From: Sporisorium sorghi
Taxonomy: Eukaryota; Basidiomycota; Ustilaginomycetes; Ustilaginales; Ustilaginaceae
DNA: 40,793 bases
Direction: 5' to 3'
NCBI GenBank assembly: GCA_023212695.1
Contig: JALCCG010000193.1
Coordinates: 1-40,793 of the forward strand
The notes under the pieces are model-generated. The model made no database searches, had not been told where the DNA came from, and saw only the letters and a program-made list of their open reading frames with translations. The translations under genes and the position numbers were made by a program. Positions 30,987-40,699 of this stretch are shown here, piece by piece. The stretch's first letter is position 1; each line of letters opens with the position of its first letter.

Positions 30987-31848
30987 ATGCTCCGTCTCGG
31001 CATACCACGTGCAGGAAGCATCTCCTTTCGACTGCTCTCTTCCAGAAGACCGCTGCGAGTCGCACAAACGCTGCAAACGAGTCGATCCATGGCGCGCAAA
31101 TCAGCACGAGCAGTCGCAGCTGCCGATCCAAACGAACAATCGACAGACCAAGGTGCCAGCTCCAGCAAGGTGCCTCTTTCCGAGCACAGTCCAAAGTCGT
31201 GCTTGACATGCGGAAGGGTTGTCACGCCAAGAGCTAAATGGGCCAAAGACTGGAGCGGGATCAAGTATTGTTCGGATCGGTGTCGTAGCACGAGACCGGG
31301 TCGAGTTGTGGTCAGGTTCAGCGTCGGCAACGATGCTGGACACTTCCCGGAGTGTGCCGGCATTACGAAGGGGGATGATGCCGAGCTCAAGGTGGATGTA
31401 GAGACGTTTGTCGAAGGGATCTTGTTGGAGGTGGCACGACAGAACGGTGGTGGGACGCTTGAAAACGTTCAGGATCGGATCAGGGATCTGTTGAAGAGCG
31501 CTTCCATACAGTTCCAAGAGCCATGGAAGGGCTCTGCGAAGGAAGCAAGTGACTCAGAATCGGATCCTGACGACCTTGACAAGGCACAGGCCGATACTGG
31601 CAGCAACGCCACACATCCGCTATGGAGGGCGTTGGACAGCCCGCCCGGTCTCAGAGTAAGCATTCGCGGAGCAGCCAGACGTCTAGCACTCGGCCTCACT
31701 CATGAGTCGGATCCACAACAGACCAACATCACCACCACAGACACAGGCTCGATCGAATTATCGCAGGGCGGAAAAGGTATTGCGAACAGTCCAAGACTTG
31801 TCATTTGCCAAAGGCGTGCTTCACGTCAAAGCGAAGAAGGAACCGTGA
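30987..31848 (+). CDS. DUF2256/DUF3253 protein with 13-base interruption
   Basis: Protein of about 282 aa if 13 bases (31777-31789) are omitted. A zinc-ribbon-like DUF2256 motif is present: CLTCGRVVTPRAKWAKDW, then YCSDRCR. A winged-helix-like DUF3253 domain follows (VEGILLEVARQ, IRDLLKS, PLWRALDSPPGLRV, GAARRLALG, GSIELSQGGK). At 31777 the frame meets GTATTGCGAACAG. Reading straight through runs out of the family pattern and on across the opposite gene to 32663. Joining 31776 to 31790 gives VQDLSFAKGVLHVKAK and a stop at 31848, with exactly the family's usual length for the DUF3253 end. The insertion starts GT and ends AG but is far shorter than normal introns. The start at 30987 gives an Arg/Ser-rich, acid-free N-terminus like a mitochondrial presequence; 31089 (MARKSARAV) is the alternative. 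Function unknown. Confidence 0.7.
31777..31789 (+). other. 13-base GT...AG interruption of DUF3253 frame
   Basis: GTATTGCGAACAG follows AAAG, which resembles an exon end. It could be a micro-intron, the remnant of an eroded intron, a recent insertion, or an assembly error. Without RNA or a relative's sequence these cannot be separated. Confidence 0.6.
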
Positions 31849-31886
31849 CATCTAGTCCTCCTGTAGTTCAACCGATGGGAGGGCGC

Positions 31887-32871
31887 TTAGTTGCCGCCAC
31901 CGACCCTCTTGGTGGACTTGGTAGGCTCCTCGAGGAAGCCGACGTCCCATCCCATCTCCTCCATGGTCCAATCAAAGATCTTGCCCGTCTCCTTGTCGCA
32001 GACAAGATAGTTGAGACGCGTGGATCGCGTGGGGTCGTTCGAGATGTTGTCGACCTGCTTCATCTCGTCGTCGGTCAGCTTGATGAGCGTGATGTTCTGC
32101 TTGATGCGCTCCGGGTTGGTCGACTTGGGAGCGACCGAGGTGCCGCGCTGCACGGCCCAGCTGAGGGCGACGGTGGCAGCGGTCACATTGTGCTTCTTGG
32201 CAATCTCGTTGAGGTCCTTGTCCTCGTGGATCGCCTTGCTGGACTGGCCGATGGGCGAGTAGGCAGTGACGTGGATGCCCTTCTGCTTGCAGTACTCAAC
32301 CAGCTTGTGCTCGGGCACGTAGGGGTGCGCCTCGATCTGGTTGACCGCAGGCGTCACCTTGGCCGTCTTGGCCAAAATCTCGAGGTTCTTGATGCTAAAG
32401 TTGCTAACGCCAATGGCTTTGACCTTGCCCTTGTGCGTGTTGAGGAAGATGTCTTGCATCTTGGCCCACGTCTCGTTGAAAGTGGGGCCGAGCTCCTTCT
32501 GGTGCTCCAGACCGAACGAACCTTTGTCCGAAAAGCCCTGAGGCCAGTGCATGAGATAGAGGTCGATGTACTCGACATTGAGCTTGTTGAACGACTCTTC
32601 AAACTCCTTGACCGGGTCCTGCACCCGATCAGGTCGAAGCTTGGTGGTGATAAAGAGCTCTGAGCGAGGAACGCCGGACTGACGGACAGCCTGGCCTACT
32701 TCTTCTTCATTTGCGTAGAAGGCGGCGGTAGCCTACCTTGATGGCCGAGACGAGCGCGTCGACAAGCTCGTTGTCCTTGCCAGCACCTGGCTGACCCTGC
32801 CAGCAGCCCATGCCGACCGAAGGGATCTTGGCACCCGTGTTAAGGGTGAAGCTGGGGATGTCTGCTGCCAT
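31887..32871 (-). CDS. Aldo-keto reductase, disrupted near the active site
   Basis: Aldo-keto reductase (NADPH-dependent carbonyl reduction) of about 320 aa in two frames. The 5' part from the ATG at 32871 reads MAADIPSFTLNTGAKIPSVG to AIKVGYR, then leaves the family pattern and stops. The next frame resumes with TAAFYANEEEVGQAVRQSG, ELFITTKL, and runs to the stop at 31887. The expected segment is VGYRHIDTA. His-Ile-Asp is missing and the length difference corresponds to 14 bases between two copies of ACCGCC (around 32721-32733). The lost Asp is one of the catalytic tetrad; Tyr (FYANE), Lys (ITTKL) and His (LMHWPQ) remain. NADPH-site residues (SVAPKSTNPERIKQN) are intact. The rest shows no decay, so this is either very recent loss or an assembly error. 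Convergent with the DUF3253 gene, 38 bases apart. Confidence 0.8.
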
Positions 32872-33314
32872 GTTGCGATAACTTGAGGATGAAGTTGTGG
32901 GAAAGTGGATGATGGTTGAGAAGGAAGGGCGAACAATGCTGGCTTGTGCATTGATAGCGGCTTCTTTCGAGCAAAAGGTCCCACCACAAAGGGCTGAGTC
33001 GTCATCAGTGCGCTTCACTTTTTTTTTCCTTCTTGGCCGCGGACGTGTGGTTTGTGGTTGCGTCAGAGTGCGCCACGAGAATTTGAGTGGATTGCCGTGC
33101 TGCACATTTGGCAAGCAAGCCAATCACCTTTGTGCAAGGCTGTCTGTGGGTCATTCTTCTATTCGCCGTTGAGCGAAGACCTCGGTGAATTCACAAGCGA
33201 ACTCAATAACACACACAGCACCTCACACTGCAGTCGTGTTCCAACTGGTGACTACAAGCGACGTTTCCAACAGCAGACAGCATCATCAGGTCAAAACAGG
33301 TTCGAGCAGAGAGC
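32872..33314. other. Intergenic region, reductase promoter and epimerase 3' end
   Basis: The 443 bases hold the promoter of the reductase (minus strand) and the downstream end of the epimerase gene. A T9 tract occurs near 33019. No gene is seen. Confidence 0.5.
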
Positions 33315-34253
33315 TCACCAAGCGGTCAAAGTCTGCTCAGCCACCCACTTGCTTCCCTTGGGCAGCGTCTCGAAGCCATGCACAGAACCAGGCTCGACGC
33401 AGACGTACTTCTTCCACCCACCTTCCTCCAGATCACCGATCGACTTGTTGCCCTCCTCTGCGCAGTTCCACACGACGGTGTCCTTGAGCTCCTTGGACCT
33501 GGTTAGCTCGACGCCCTTGCCCATCCGTCCCAGCGGGTCCTGCAGCAGGCTGGCGTTGTACACGAGCTTGACGTCTGCTGGGGCGTCCCCGTGCTTGCCG
33601 ACGTGGACGCGGTCGACAGGTTGGGCGTCACACGTAAAATCGTCCGTGGTCAGCTGAGCTTCCTGGCCACCGAGGACTTTGTCGATATAAGTTGCGCCGT
33701 TGAGACCTTGCACAGACGCCTTGGTCGAGTCCGGCACGAGGAAGTAGTTGTGCAGCAGAGCATGGAACGGCATCTCGCCCTGGCCGTCGACGTAGTTGAC
33801 CTTGAACTCGCACTTGAGCGCGTGTGGCACCAGCGTCACCGTGTACTGCAGCACCGTCTCGAAAGGCCAGACGGCTTTGATTTCGGGCTTGTCGTCGGTG
33901 CGCAGCTCGAGTGTCACGCTTACCTTGCCCTCCTCATCGACGTTGGGAATGGTCGTCGAAACAGCCCAGTCGTGGTCTCGTGCGAACCCGTGCTTGCCAA
34001 GCTTCTGGATGACCTCCGGTGCATCGGCGTGGTGCTTGGGCGCACCAAAGACGGGGAAGACGAGAGGGATGCCACCTCGAATAGCAGCACTGCCATCGAG
34101 CGCTGCTTTGGAGGACAGGAAGAGACGCTCGCTGCCGCCCGCTGCTTTCCACGAAGTGACCGTAGCACCGAACAAACGCATCTCGGCGGATGCCTGCGAC
34201 TTGGGCAGCTCCAGCTTTACCGTGGTGTCGTTGTTGATGAGTGCGACCGGCAT
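33315..34253 (-). CDS. Glucose-6-phosphate 1-epimerase
   Basis: Protein of 312 aa of the aldose-epimerase fold, hexose-6-phosphate mutarotase type (yeast YMR099C). It interconverts the alpha and beta anomers of glucose-6-phosphate in the cytosol. Family blocks seen are IRGGIPLVFPVFG at ~59-70, KHGFARDHDW at ~87-96, FHALLHNYF at ~163-171 and VCVEPGSVHGF at ~284-294. The likely catalytic pair is His168 and Glu287 by position in these blocks. The start is the first ATG in a longer open frame (MPVALINND); the length matches the family. No signal peptide. Same strand as the reductase upstream in the window, but with its own promoter region of ~880 bases shared with the divergent gene on the right. 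Confidence 0.92.
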   Translation of the reverse strand: MPVALINNDTTVKLELPKSQASAEMRLFGATVTSWKAAGGSERLFLSSKAALDGSAAIRGGIPLVFPVFGAPKHHADAPEVIQKLGKHGFARDHDWAVSTTIPNVDEEGKVSVTLELRTDDKPEIKAVWPFETVLQYTVTLVPHALKCEFKVNYVDGQGEMPFHALLHNYFLVPDSTKASVQGLNGATYIDKVLGGQEAQLTTDDFTCDAQPVDRVHVGKHGDAPADVKLVYNASLLQDPLGRMGKGVELTRSKELKDTVVWNCAEEGNKSIGDLEEGGWKKYVCVEPGSVHGFETLPKGSKWVAEQTLTAW

Positions 34254-34939
34254 TGTGGCTCGAAGGTCGATCAGATGATGGTTGGAGGCGGTAATGTCGT
34301 GCTGCTTATCAAATCGAAACAGAAGAACCAACGGATCAAGGTTGAAAACGGTGGTCTGAGCGTTCCCATCGCCGATCCGGTTGGAACGCAATCCGATTTC
34401 ATTAGATCGCCGCGATTTCGAGATTTTGGATCGTGTTTGGTGAGGATCCAACTTGTTGCTTGAATTTGAAATCTCGCTTGACTGCGATTAGCCCCTGAGT
34501 GTTTTGAATTGAATTGGCCTCAGCCAAACTGGACAGCTCCGACCCAAAACCACTCCTCCTCGAGCTTGTTTGGGTAGTTAGCAGCAGAGACTTCTCCTGA
34601 CGTTGTTGGTTTAGCCTCGCCCTCCAACACATTCGAACAGGAACCAGTTGCAGCGAGATCAAGCGAAAGGGACAGAGAAGACAGAGGCAATGCAGCGTAG
34701 ATCGGTCAGAACAGCGCTTGTGCAGAACGCTGTGGTGCATCATGCATGCACAAAGCTCAGGTCCCTGCCGCCGCCTCTCGCTCTTGCCTATTTGGGATCA
34801 ACTTCCCCTCTGCTCTGTACGAGATGACGCTCGCCCACTTTGCAGTGTAACACTGCCAGATCGGAGTTTGTTCTTGTACGCAGCTGAACCCACGCTCGCC
34901 CACAAGCTCTAATTTGGTGGGAGGTTCGTGCCGAGTTGT

Positions 34940-34970
<31 letters not shown>

Positions 34971-35134
34971 GTTAGAGCTTGAATGACATTGCTGCTCGCG
35001 GTGTTGATAGCTTGATACCCCTAAACCGTGGGACCTGAGTCCACTCCACATCGTCCGCTGCTTCTCGCCCTCCTCGCCTCCCATCCACCATCTCATCCCT
35101 ACCACTGCCATAATCGCACAGCATTTCAACGACC
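34254..35134. other. Divergent intergenic region with GT/GA microsatellite
   Basis: The 881 bases separate the epimerase from the next gene on the plus strand. They include a (GT)n(GA)n repeat near 34938-34970 and a CT-rich leader before 35135. No TATA box or RNA gene is apparent. Confidence 0.5.
34938..34970 (+). repeat. GT/GA dinucleotide repeat
   Basis: A short (GT)n block runs directly into about ten GA units, ~165 bases before the next start codon. It resembles the CA/CT tract before the ENA gene but in the opposite orientation. Confidence 0.85.
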
Positions 35135-37174
35135 ATGCCCCGCAAGCTGGCCTCAGCAGCCTCGACGTCCGACAGCATGTCGACACCGCCTCCCAAAAAG
35201 AAGAAGGGCGGCTTCTTCGGCTGTCGATCCAAACACGCTCTCGACTCGCTTCCCCGCAACGCCCGCGGCGACAATGCCGCTATCAACCGTCTCCAGGCGC
35301 GAAACGTCTTCCAGCACGGTGCCGACCCTTCCGACTCTACGAGCTCCACTGCTGCCGTCACTCCACTCACTGAAGAAAAGGGGTTGCAGAAGCTCGCTGA
35401 GCTCAATGCCACCCACACCACGCTCCCACCGCCGACACCTCAACCTGCCCCGGTCAAGCCGCTGTACGCTCAAGAAGTGCCTGAGGGCGAACACGCCGAC
35501 TCAACGGACGGACAACAACAGCACCACAACGATCAGGAGAACGAAAAGGAAGAAGCACGCGATATGTTCCTCGACGAAGCGCTCGTCCCCGTCTACGACC
35601 GACCCACTACACCAGGCGCCGCACGCAGCCTTTCTGTCACGAGCAAGGCGGGCCGCATCAAGCGCTCGCTCAGCCTCAAGCGGAGCGGCAGCACGGCGAG
35701 CGCCAACCTCATCGCACGTGCGCCTCCCGTCAGCTCGGCCGACTTTGCCGACCTGCCTGCCTCGTCGAGCTCTTGGTCCGATCTCACCGAAAAGGAAGGT
35801 TCAGGCCTGGGCGATATGTCGTCGATCCGCAAGGCGAGGGGTCGACACCAGATTGGCGCGCACCGACCTCTAGTCTCGGATGTGAGTGAGGACGAGTACC
35901 TCGCGTTTGACAATGTGCCCATCCCACCGGCACGGCTTCAGGCCACGGACTCGCCTCAACAGACACCGGTGAAGAAGCACGCGCTGGTGCTGTCCATGCC
36001 GGACTCGGACAGCATGCGCGCAGTGGCTGCGGCGTTGGAAGGCTCGGCCGACTCTGTGCGGTTTCAGCCAGGGCCTGCGGTGGGCACGCCCAAGCTCGAG
36101 CCGCCGTCGCCGGCGAGCGATGCGTACAGTGCCGAGATCCAGAGCCAGCTGCGGCGCGAGGCGAGCGAGGACACGGTTACTGATCTGCCCTCCAGCGCAC
36201 CTGCTGCGAGGCGGGACTTCTGGGACACAGTGGCTGAGTCGCAAGACTCGTTCGGACCGGGGCGCACGATTCCGTTCCAGTACGTGACGAACCTCGCGCG
36301 GCCCGTGTCGATCGCCTCGCTGCGCTCGCTCGCGTGTCCTAGCACTCCACCGCGCACGTCGTCCCGGCCGACATCGCCAGATGGAGGAGCAACGCATCAC
36401 GGGCTGCGCTCGACCAGGAGCTTCTCCGCGTCGCCGCTCAAGAGGCAGGCTACGTTTAACGGCTTCCCGCGCACGTTTTTCCCCAACGTCACATCGACGC
36501 TGAAACACTCGCCGAGCGTAGCGAGCAACGCGTCGCGCCGCAAGCCCGTGCCCGAGGCCATCCCGGCGCTCGAGTTCGAACACGTGCACGTTGAGCGACA
36601 CCAACGACGCCTGCAGCGCGAGCACCACCACGACGAAGCGGAGGACGACGTGGAGCACCAGCTCGGCGGCGCGCACACGCGCACACACACATGCTCGAAT
36701 TGCGGCGTCGTCGAGGAGCAGCGCGATTTCGCCGCGTTTGTCGCGAAAGGCAAAGCATCGCGCCGCACGTCGGTGAAGCAGCAGACGATCAAGACGACCG
36801 CAGCGGGCTCGTTGCGCAAGAGCAAGTCGGCGCCCAAGCAGGACACGGTGGGCGAAGCCACGCTCAAGCGATGGGGCCTGGCTGAGGCGTTCAAATCGGC
36901 ACAGGCGGAAGCGTCATCGTCAGCGGCGAAGGGGGAGAACGTGGTGATGACGGTGAGCAAGCCGAAAAAGATGGTCCCTGGGCCTGGAGGTGGCTATATT
37001 ACGGATACCGCCAACATGCGCTGGTGCAGCGCGTTGGATGAGATTAAGAAGGCGCTGGCTGTCGACGCGGAGCACGAGCGCGGGCCGTCCGAGGAGGACA
37101 AGGTGAATAGGGAGACGCAGAGCGCGCTCGCCCAGGCCGATGCCGTGCTGGCCAGGCTCGGCGTCGAGACGTAG
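35135..37174 (+). CDS. Unknown protein with His-rich/CxxC patch
   Basis: I do not recognise this 679 aa protein. The ATG follows a CT-rich leader. The N-terminus has a basic patch and Cys (PPPKKKKGGFFGCRSKH), which could be a membrane-association or lipid-modification site. Residues ~40-480 are Ser/Pro/Thr-rich and probably disordered, with short repeated basic-Ser motifs (GRIKRSLSLKRSGS) that look like kinase targets. Around residues 485-530 there is a His-rich stretch followed by CSNCG, which could bind metal. The C-terminal ~100 residues (KKMVPGPGGGYITDTANMRW to the end) look more conserved and are helical. Function cannot be assigned. Convergent with the purine permease gene, 264 bases apart. 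Confidence 0.75.
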   Translation: MPRKLASAASTSDSMSTPPPKKKKGGFFGCRSKHALDSLPRNARGDNAAINRLQARNVFQHGADPSDSTSSTAAVTPLTEEKGLQKLAELNATHTTLPPPTPQPAPVKPLYAQEVPEGEHADSTDGQQQHHNDQENEKEEARDMFLDEALVPVYDRPTTPGAARSLSVTSKAGRIKRSLSLKRSGSTASANLIARAPPVSSADFADLPASSSSWSDLTEKEGSGLGDMSSIRKARGRHQIGAHRPLVSDVSEDEYLAFDNVPIPPARLQATDSPQQTPVKKHALVLSMPDSDSMRAVAAALEGSADSVRFQPGPAVGTPKLEPPSPASDAYSAEIQSQLRREASEDTVTDLPSSAPAARRDFWDTVAESQDSFGPGRTIPFQYVTNLARPVSIASLRSLACPSTPPRTSSRPTSPDGGATHHGLRSTRSFSASPLKRQATFNGFPRTFFPNVTSTLKHSPSVASNASRRKPVPEAIPALEFEHVHVERHQRRLQREHHHDEAEDDVEHQLGGAHTRTHTCSNCGVVEEQRDFAAFVAKGKASRRTSVKQQTIKTTAAGSLRKSKSAPKQDTVGEATLKRWGLAEAFKSAQAEASSSAAKGENVVMTVSKPKKMVPGPGGGYITDTANMRWCSALDEIKKALAVDAEHERGPSEEDKVNRETQSALAQADAVLARLGVET

Positions 37175-37438
37175 CAGAAAGGCAACTCTGTATAGAATGA
37201 ACAATGACTTGCAACATTTGACGACTCTCCCAAACATCGACGCGAGACCACAAACCAGTGAGACCGAGCAAAACAGAAAGTGGTATTAAGGACCAAGCAG
37301 TGCATGTCGACCGCTGGCCAAGTGTACGAGAAAACCCTAACCGAATCGGAAGAATAACAAGCCAAGGGGAGCCAAGGATACAGAAAGGGCCAGAATACAA
37401 GTTTGGAAGTGGGGGAGAGTGAGTTTTGGATTTCGCTC

Positions 37439-39358
37439 TCAACGAGCAGTACCACTGATGTGATCCTGACCATTCGCCGGGAGCTGCGACACCTCGACGG
37501 GCGAGAAAGCCGGGCTGCCCGTTGCCGAGTGCTTCTCGTCCTGCTGTTCCGCCGAGCTGATCGACGCCCTCGCCTCGACGTCGTCCGCCGCAGCCGCACC
37601 GCCGTACATGGCGTGCCTCTCGTTCTCCAACTGCTCCTGACGCTCCTGGGCCATCCTCTGCGTCTCGCGCCTGCCCTCGAGGTAGAACTCGATCTCCTCG
37701 TCCGTCATCTGCCAGAACTTCGTGTTGCCACTCATCAACTTGCGCATCCACGGCGGCAAGATGGCCCAGATACCCGTGCTGTCGTCGTTGGCAGACACCA
37801 TGCGCGCGCCCCACGGCTCCTTCATCGTGTCCCAACCATCGGGCACAATGCGGCCCGCCGAGAGCTTGGCGATCGCCCAAGGGATAGCATTGAGTGCGAT
37901 GTAGCAGCAGATACCGGCGATGAGACCGTAGGCGATGTTGAAGAAGAGCGGGATGCCGACGATGGTGACGAAAGCGGGGATGGCGTCGCCGACGTAGGAC
38001 CAGTTGACCTGCGCGGTGTTGGAGGCCATCATGGAGCCGACGATGACCAGCGTGGAACCGGTCGCCCAGGCGGGGAACGAGGCGAAGATGGGCGCAAAGA
38101 AGAGCGAGAGGAAGAACATGAAGCCGACCGTGAGACCAGTGATACCGGTGCGGCCACCTTCGCCGATACCGGAAGCCGACTCGACGAACGCCGTGTTGGG
38201 CGAGCACCCGACCAACGAGCCGACCGAGATGGCAACGGCGTCCGAGAGGTACGCGGCGGACGAGCCCTCAAAGTCACCGGTGCGCGCGTCCATGAGACCC
38301 GCGTGGCTCGCCATGGCGTACAGCGTACCCGTAGTGTCGAGCAGGTCAATGTACAGGAACGAGATGAGGGCGTACCACACCTTACCATTTCCGTATCCAG
38401 ACCAATCAATGTTCTTGGGCCCAAGCATACCCAACCCATTCCAGTTGACGACCTGCTTAAAGTAGTCGAACGCGTCGTCACCAGCAGCCGTGCGCGGGAA
38501 CAGCGTAACCGAGGTATCACGGGGCCACGAGATGATGGAAACCAGCAGGATACCGATCAAGAAAGCACCCTTGACGCGGTACAGCAGCATGAGGGCGGTG
38601 AGGATACCGCCGACCATGACACCGAGCCACACGGTGGGGTTCTGCAGCTTGTGGCTCAGACAGTAGCCCGTGTCCGGGTCGGTGTACTGAGCAGGGCAGC
38701 CGGCAAGAGCGACGAGGTCAGACGCATCGCCGCCGATGACGCCGAGACCGTTGGGACCGAGACCGATGAAAGCGAGGAAGATACCGATACCGGCACCGGT
38801 GCTCAGCTTGATGCTGTGCGGCAGCAGACGCGCGAGCCACTGACGAACACCGAACAGCGAGAGCAGGAAGAAGATCCAGCCCTCGAGCCACACAGCCGAC
38901 AGCGCCTGGCTGTAGGGAATGATACCCGAGCCCGCAGTGCCGACAATCGTGAAGGCAAAGTAGGCGTTGACACCGAGACCGGGAGCGAGACCGAGCGGCA
39001 TGTTGGCGAACAGCGCCATCAGCGTACTGCCCACACACGCCGAGATGGCGGTGGCAAAGACGTAGTCGCGGTTGAGCACGGCGACACACTGCTGGTACGC
39101 GTCGTCCTTCTCACAGACCGGGTCGGCGGCGGTCTTGGGGCACTCGCAGGGACCACCGGACGAGCTGAGGATGCTGGCGTTGACCGAGAGAATGTAGGCC
39201 ATGGCAGCGAAGGTGACGAGACCGGCGCGGATCTCGGTGAGGAAGCGCGAGCCCGGTCGCGAGAGAGGGTGGCCGGATCCATCGAGACGGAAGTAGTAGC
39301 CGACGGGCGAGGTGGCCACGGCGCGGTTGACGCTGTTGATGATGGCGGGGATACCCAT
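37439..39358 (-). CDS. AzgA-type purine (hypoxanthine/adenine/guanine) permease
   Basis: Protein of 639 aa of the AzgA branch of the nucleobase-cation symporter-2 superfamily; it should import purines with protons at the plasma membrane. About twelve hydrophobic helices are visible. Family blocks include EIRAGLVTFAAMAYILSVN, NMPLGLAPGLGVNAYFAFT, DLLDTTGTLYAMA, and GCSPNTAFVESASGIGEGGR followed by TG. A Cys-rich extracellular loop (CECPKTAADPVCEKDD) lies between helices 1 and 2. The C-terminal ~110 residues are cytoplasmic, charged and helical. The start at 39358 (MGIPAIINS) is the first ATG; the frame is open 16 codons further. Length is slightly above Aspergillus AzgA. Uptake specificity is inferred from the family. 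Confidence 0.93.
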   Translation of the reverse strand: MGIPAIINSVNRAVATSPVGYYFRLDGSGHPLSRPGSRFLTEIRAGLVTFAAMAYILSVNASILSSSGGPCECPKTAADPVCEKDDAYQQCVAVLNRDYVFATAISACVGSTLMALFANMPLGLAPGLGVNAYFAFTIVGTAGSGIIPYSQALSAVWLEGWIFFLLSLFGVRQWLARLLPHSIKLSTGAGIGIFLAFIGLGPNGLGVIGGDASDLVALAGCPAQYTDPDTGYCLSHKLQNPTVWLGVMVGGILTALMLLYRVKGAFLIGILLVSIISWPRDTSVTLFPRTAAGDDAFDYFKQVVNWNGLGMLGPKNIDWSGYGNGKVWYALISFLYIDLLDTTGTLYAMASHAGLMDARTGDFEGSSAAYLSDAVAISVGSLVGCSPNTAFVESASGIGEGGRTGITGLTVGFMFFLSLFFAPIFASFPAWATGSTLVIVGSMMASNTAQVNWSYVGDAIPAFVTIVGIPLFFNIAYGLIAGICCYIALNAIPWAIAKLSAGRIVPDGWDTMKEPWGARMVSANDDSTGIWAILPPWMRKLMSGNTKFWQMTDEEIEFYLEGRRETQRMAQERQEQLENERHAMYGGAAAADDVEARASISSAEQQDEKHSATGSPAFSPVEVSQLPANGQDHISGTAR

Positions 39359-40003
39359 GGTTGCTGTTTGTCGATTGGAGAGATGTCTATCGGACAGAGC
39401 GAGCACTACCTTCTACTGGAGTAGATGAGGTGAAGAAAACTCTTTTTTGATCGAGGCTCGATGTCAATCAAGACTCGAGGGTCGAATGGGGATAGGGCGG
39501 CGGGGTAAAACCAAAGAAGGGAGGGAGGAGGTGAAGAAGAGGGCTAGGTCGAGGGAGGGGCAGGAGCGAACCAAGAAAGAGAAGGATGATGGTGAGGATT
39601 GGGTGGATATAAGTACAGATTGCCGAGACACGAGTGTGGCAAGGGAGGAGGGCCCAGGCGTCTCTCTTCTCATTCGTTGGAAGCGTTGCAGCGATATCGC
39701 GAACGAAGCTTGCGCGCGGGAAGGTCTCTGGCTTGAAGCGACCAGAGGATGTGACAGGGCCATCAAGCGAGAGACACCACGATATCGAAACGAGGGCTGG
39801 GATTTCGGGAAGGGTGAGTTGCTACCACTCTGTGTGTCACCCTCCTCGTACAACAATCACAAGCGAGTCGAGCCGATGCATGTGAGGAGAACTGACACCA
39901 AGAAAGTCAAGAATTTCTCCTCTCTTGCCCACGCCACTATCAGTAGGAAAGAGTGCGGTTGCGGTTAGAGCAACGCCTTGGTTCCGGCACAAGATGCAGC
40001 GAA

Positions 40004-40008
<5 letters not shown>

Positions 40009-40048
<40 letters not shown>
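40009..40048 (+). repeat. Poly(T) run of 40
   Basis: Forty uninterrupted T residues are followed by a further T-rich stretch with a few C. No element body or target-site duplication is visible beside it. Confidence 0.95.
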
Positions 40049-40422
40049 CTTTTTTTTCTTCTCCTTAAAACAAGAAGCCGACGGGACCTCGACCTCGAAC
40101 CAAGAAACCCAAAAAATTTCGACGCTCGATTGACCTAGCCTACCGCCACCCCGCTTCATCATAGACACCACCAAAAGCCACACGGTTGATAAGATCGTGG
40201 GCATGGGAAATCCTAAACATCTAACGCTGTCACCACCATCTAGGGTTGCACGACAACAGCAGCAGCAGGGCGACAACGAGAAAAGGTTGACCAGTTGCAC
40301 AGACACCGTTTTCGATTCGGGTTGAGCCGGTCTTTCCTCAAAAGTTTTTGGACCTGTCTTTGAAATTCATTTTGCTTTCTCTTAGTCCAGCCAGCGCTCT
40401 TTGACAACCGAATTAACCTTTT

Positions 40423-40433
40423 CCCCCCCCCCC
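40423..40433 (+). repeat. Poly(C) run of 11
   Basis: An uninterrupted C11 lies in the gene-free right end. Its length could be inexact in the assembly. Confidence 0.85.
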
Positions 40434-40649
40434 TCTTTGCGCTCTGTCGCTCTGGCGTTGCCATGGCATTGGCGTGTAGAGCTAGCTTGTTTGCTAGCGT
40501 CGCCAACCGTGTGTTCATCTGCTTCGACGACCTCGGAACGAGTGGGGAGCTGGCACAGATGCAGCGAGGACATCGCTCTATGAAACTGTTCTCTTGCACC
40601 TCGGCTGTTGGAAGAACAGAGAAATCTTGCATGTGGCGAGCGAGGTTTT

Positions 40650-40651
<2 letters not shown>

Positions 40652-40697
<46 letters not shown>
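40652..40697 (+). repeat. Poly(T) run of 46 before AT-rich tail
   Basis: Forty-six uninterrupted T residues separate GC-rich nuclear-type DNA from the final AT-rich 96 bases. The abrupt change makes this a likely join or assembly break point. Confidence 0.95.

Positions 40698-40699
<2 letters not shown>

Noticed and set aside
31777..31813. 37-base intron ending AAG in the DUF3253 gene
   Set aside because: It restores the frame but removes residues that align with the family (VQDLSFAK) and needs a non-standard AAG acceptor.
30576..32663. Single 695-residue open frame on the plus strand
   Set aside because: Its left end overlaps the metallopeptidase start and its right half lies antisense to the reductase; only 30987-31848 has family similarity.
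32705..32735. Intron at AAG/GTAGGC in the aldo-keto reductase
   Set aside because: The following bases encode the family segment TAAFYANEEEVGQAV in another frame, so they are coding; a deletion fits better than splicing.
37403..39424. 673-residue open frame antisense to the purine permease
   Set aside because: Same codon-bias shadow effect; composition is unlike a real protein and the opposite strand encodes a clear AzgA permease.
40240..40632. 130-residue open frame on the minus strand near the right end
   Set aside because: Low-complexity, basic, crosses the C11 run, and resembles no protein.
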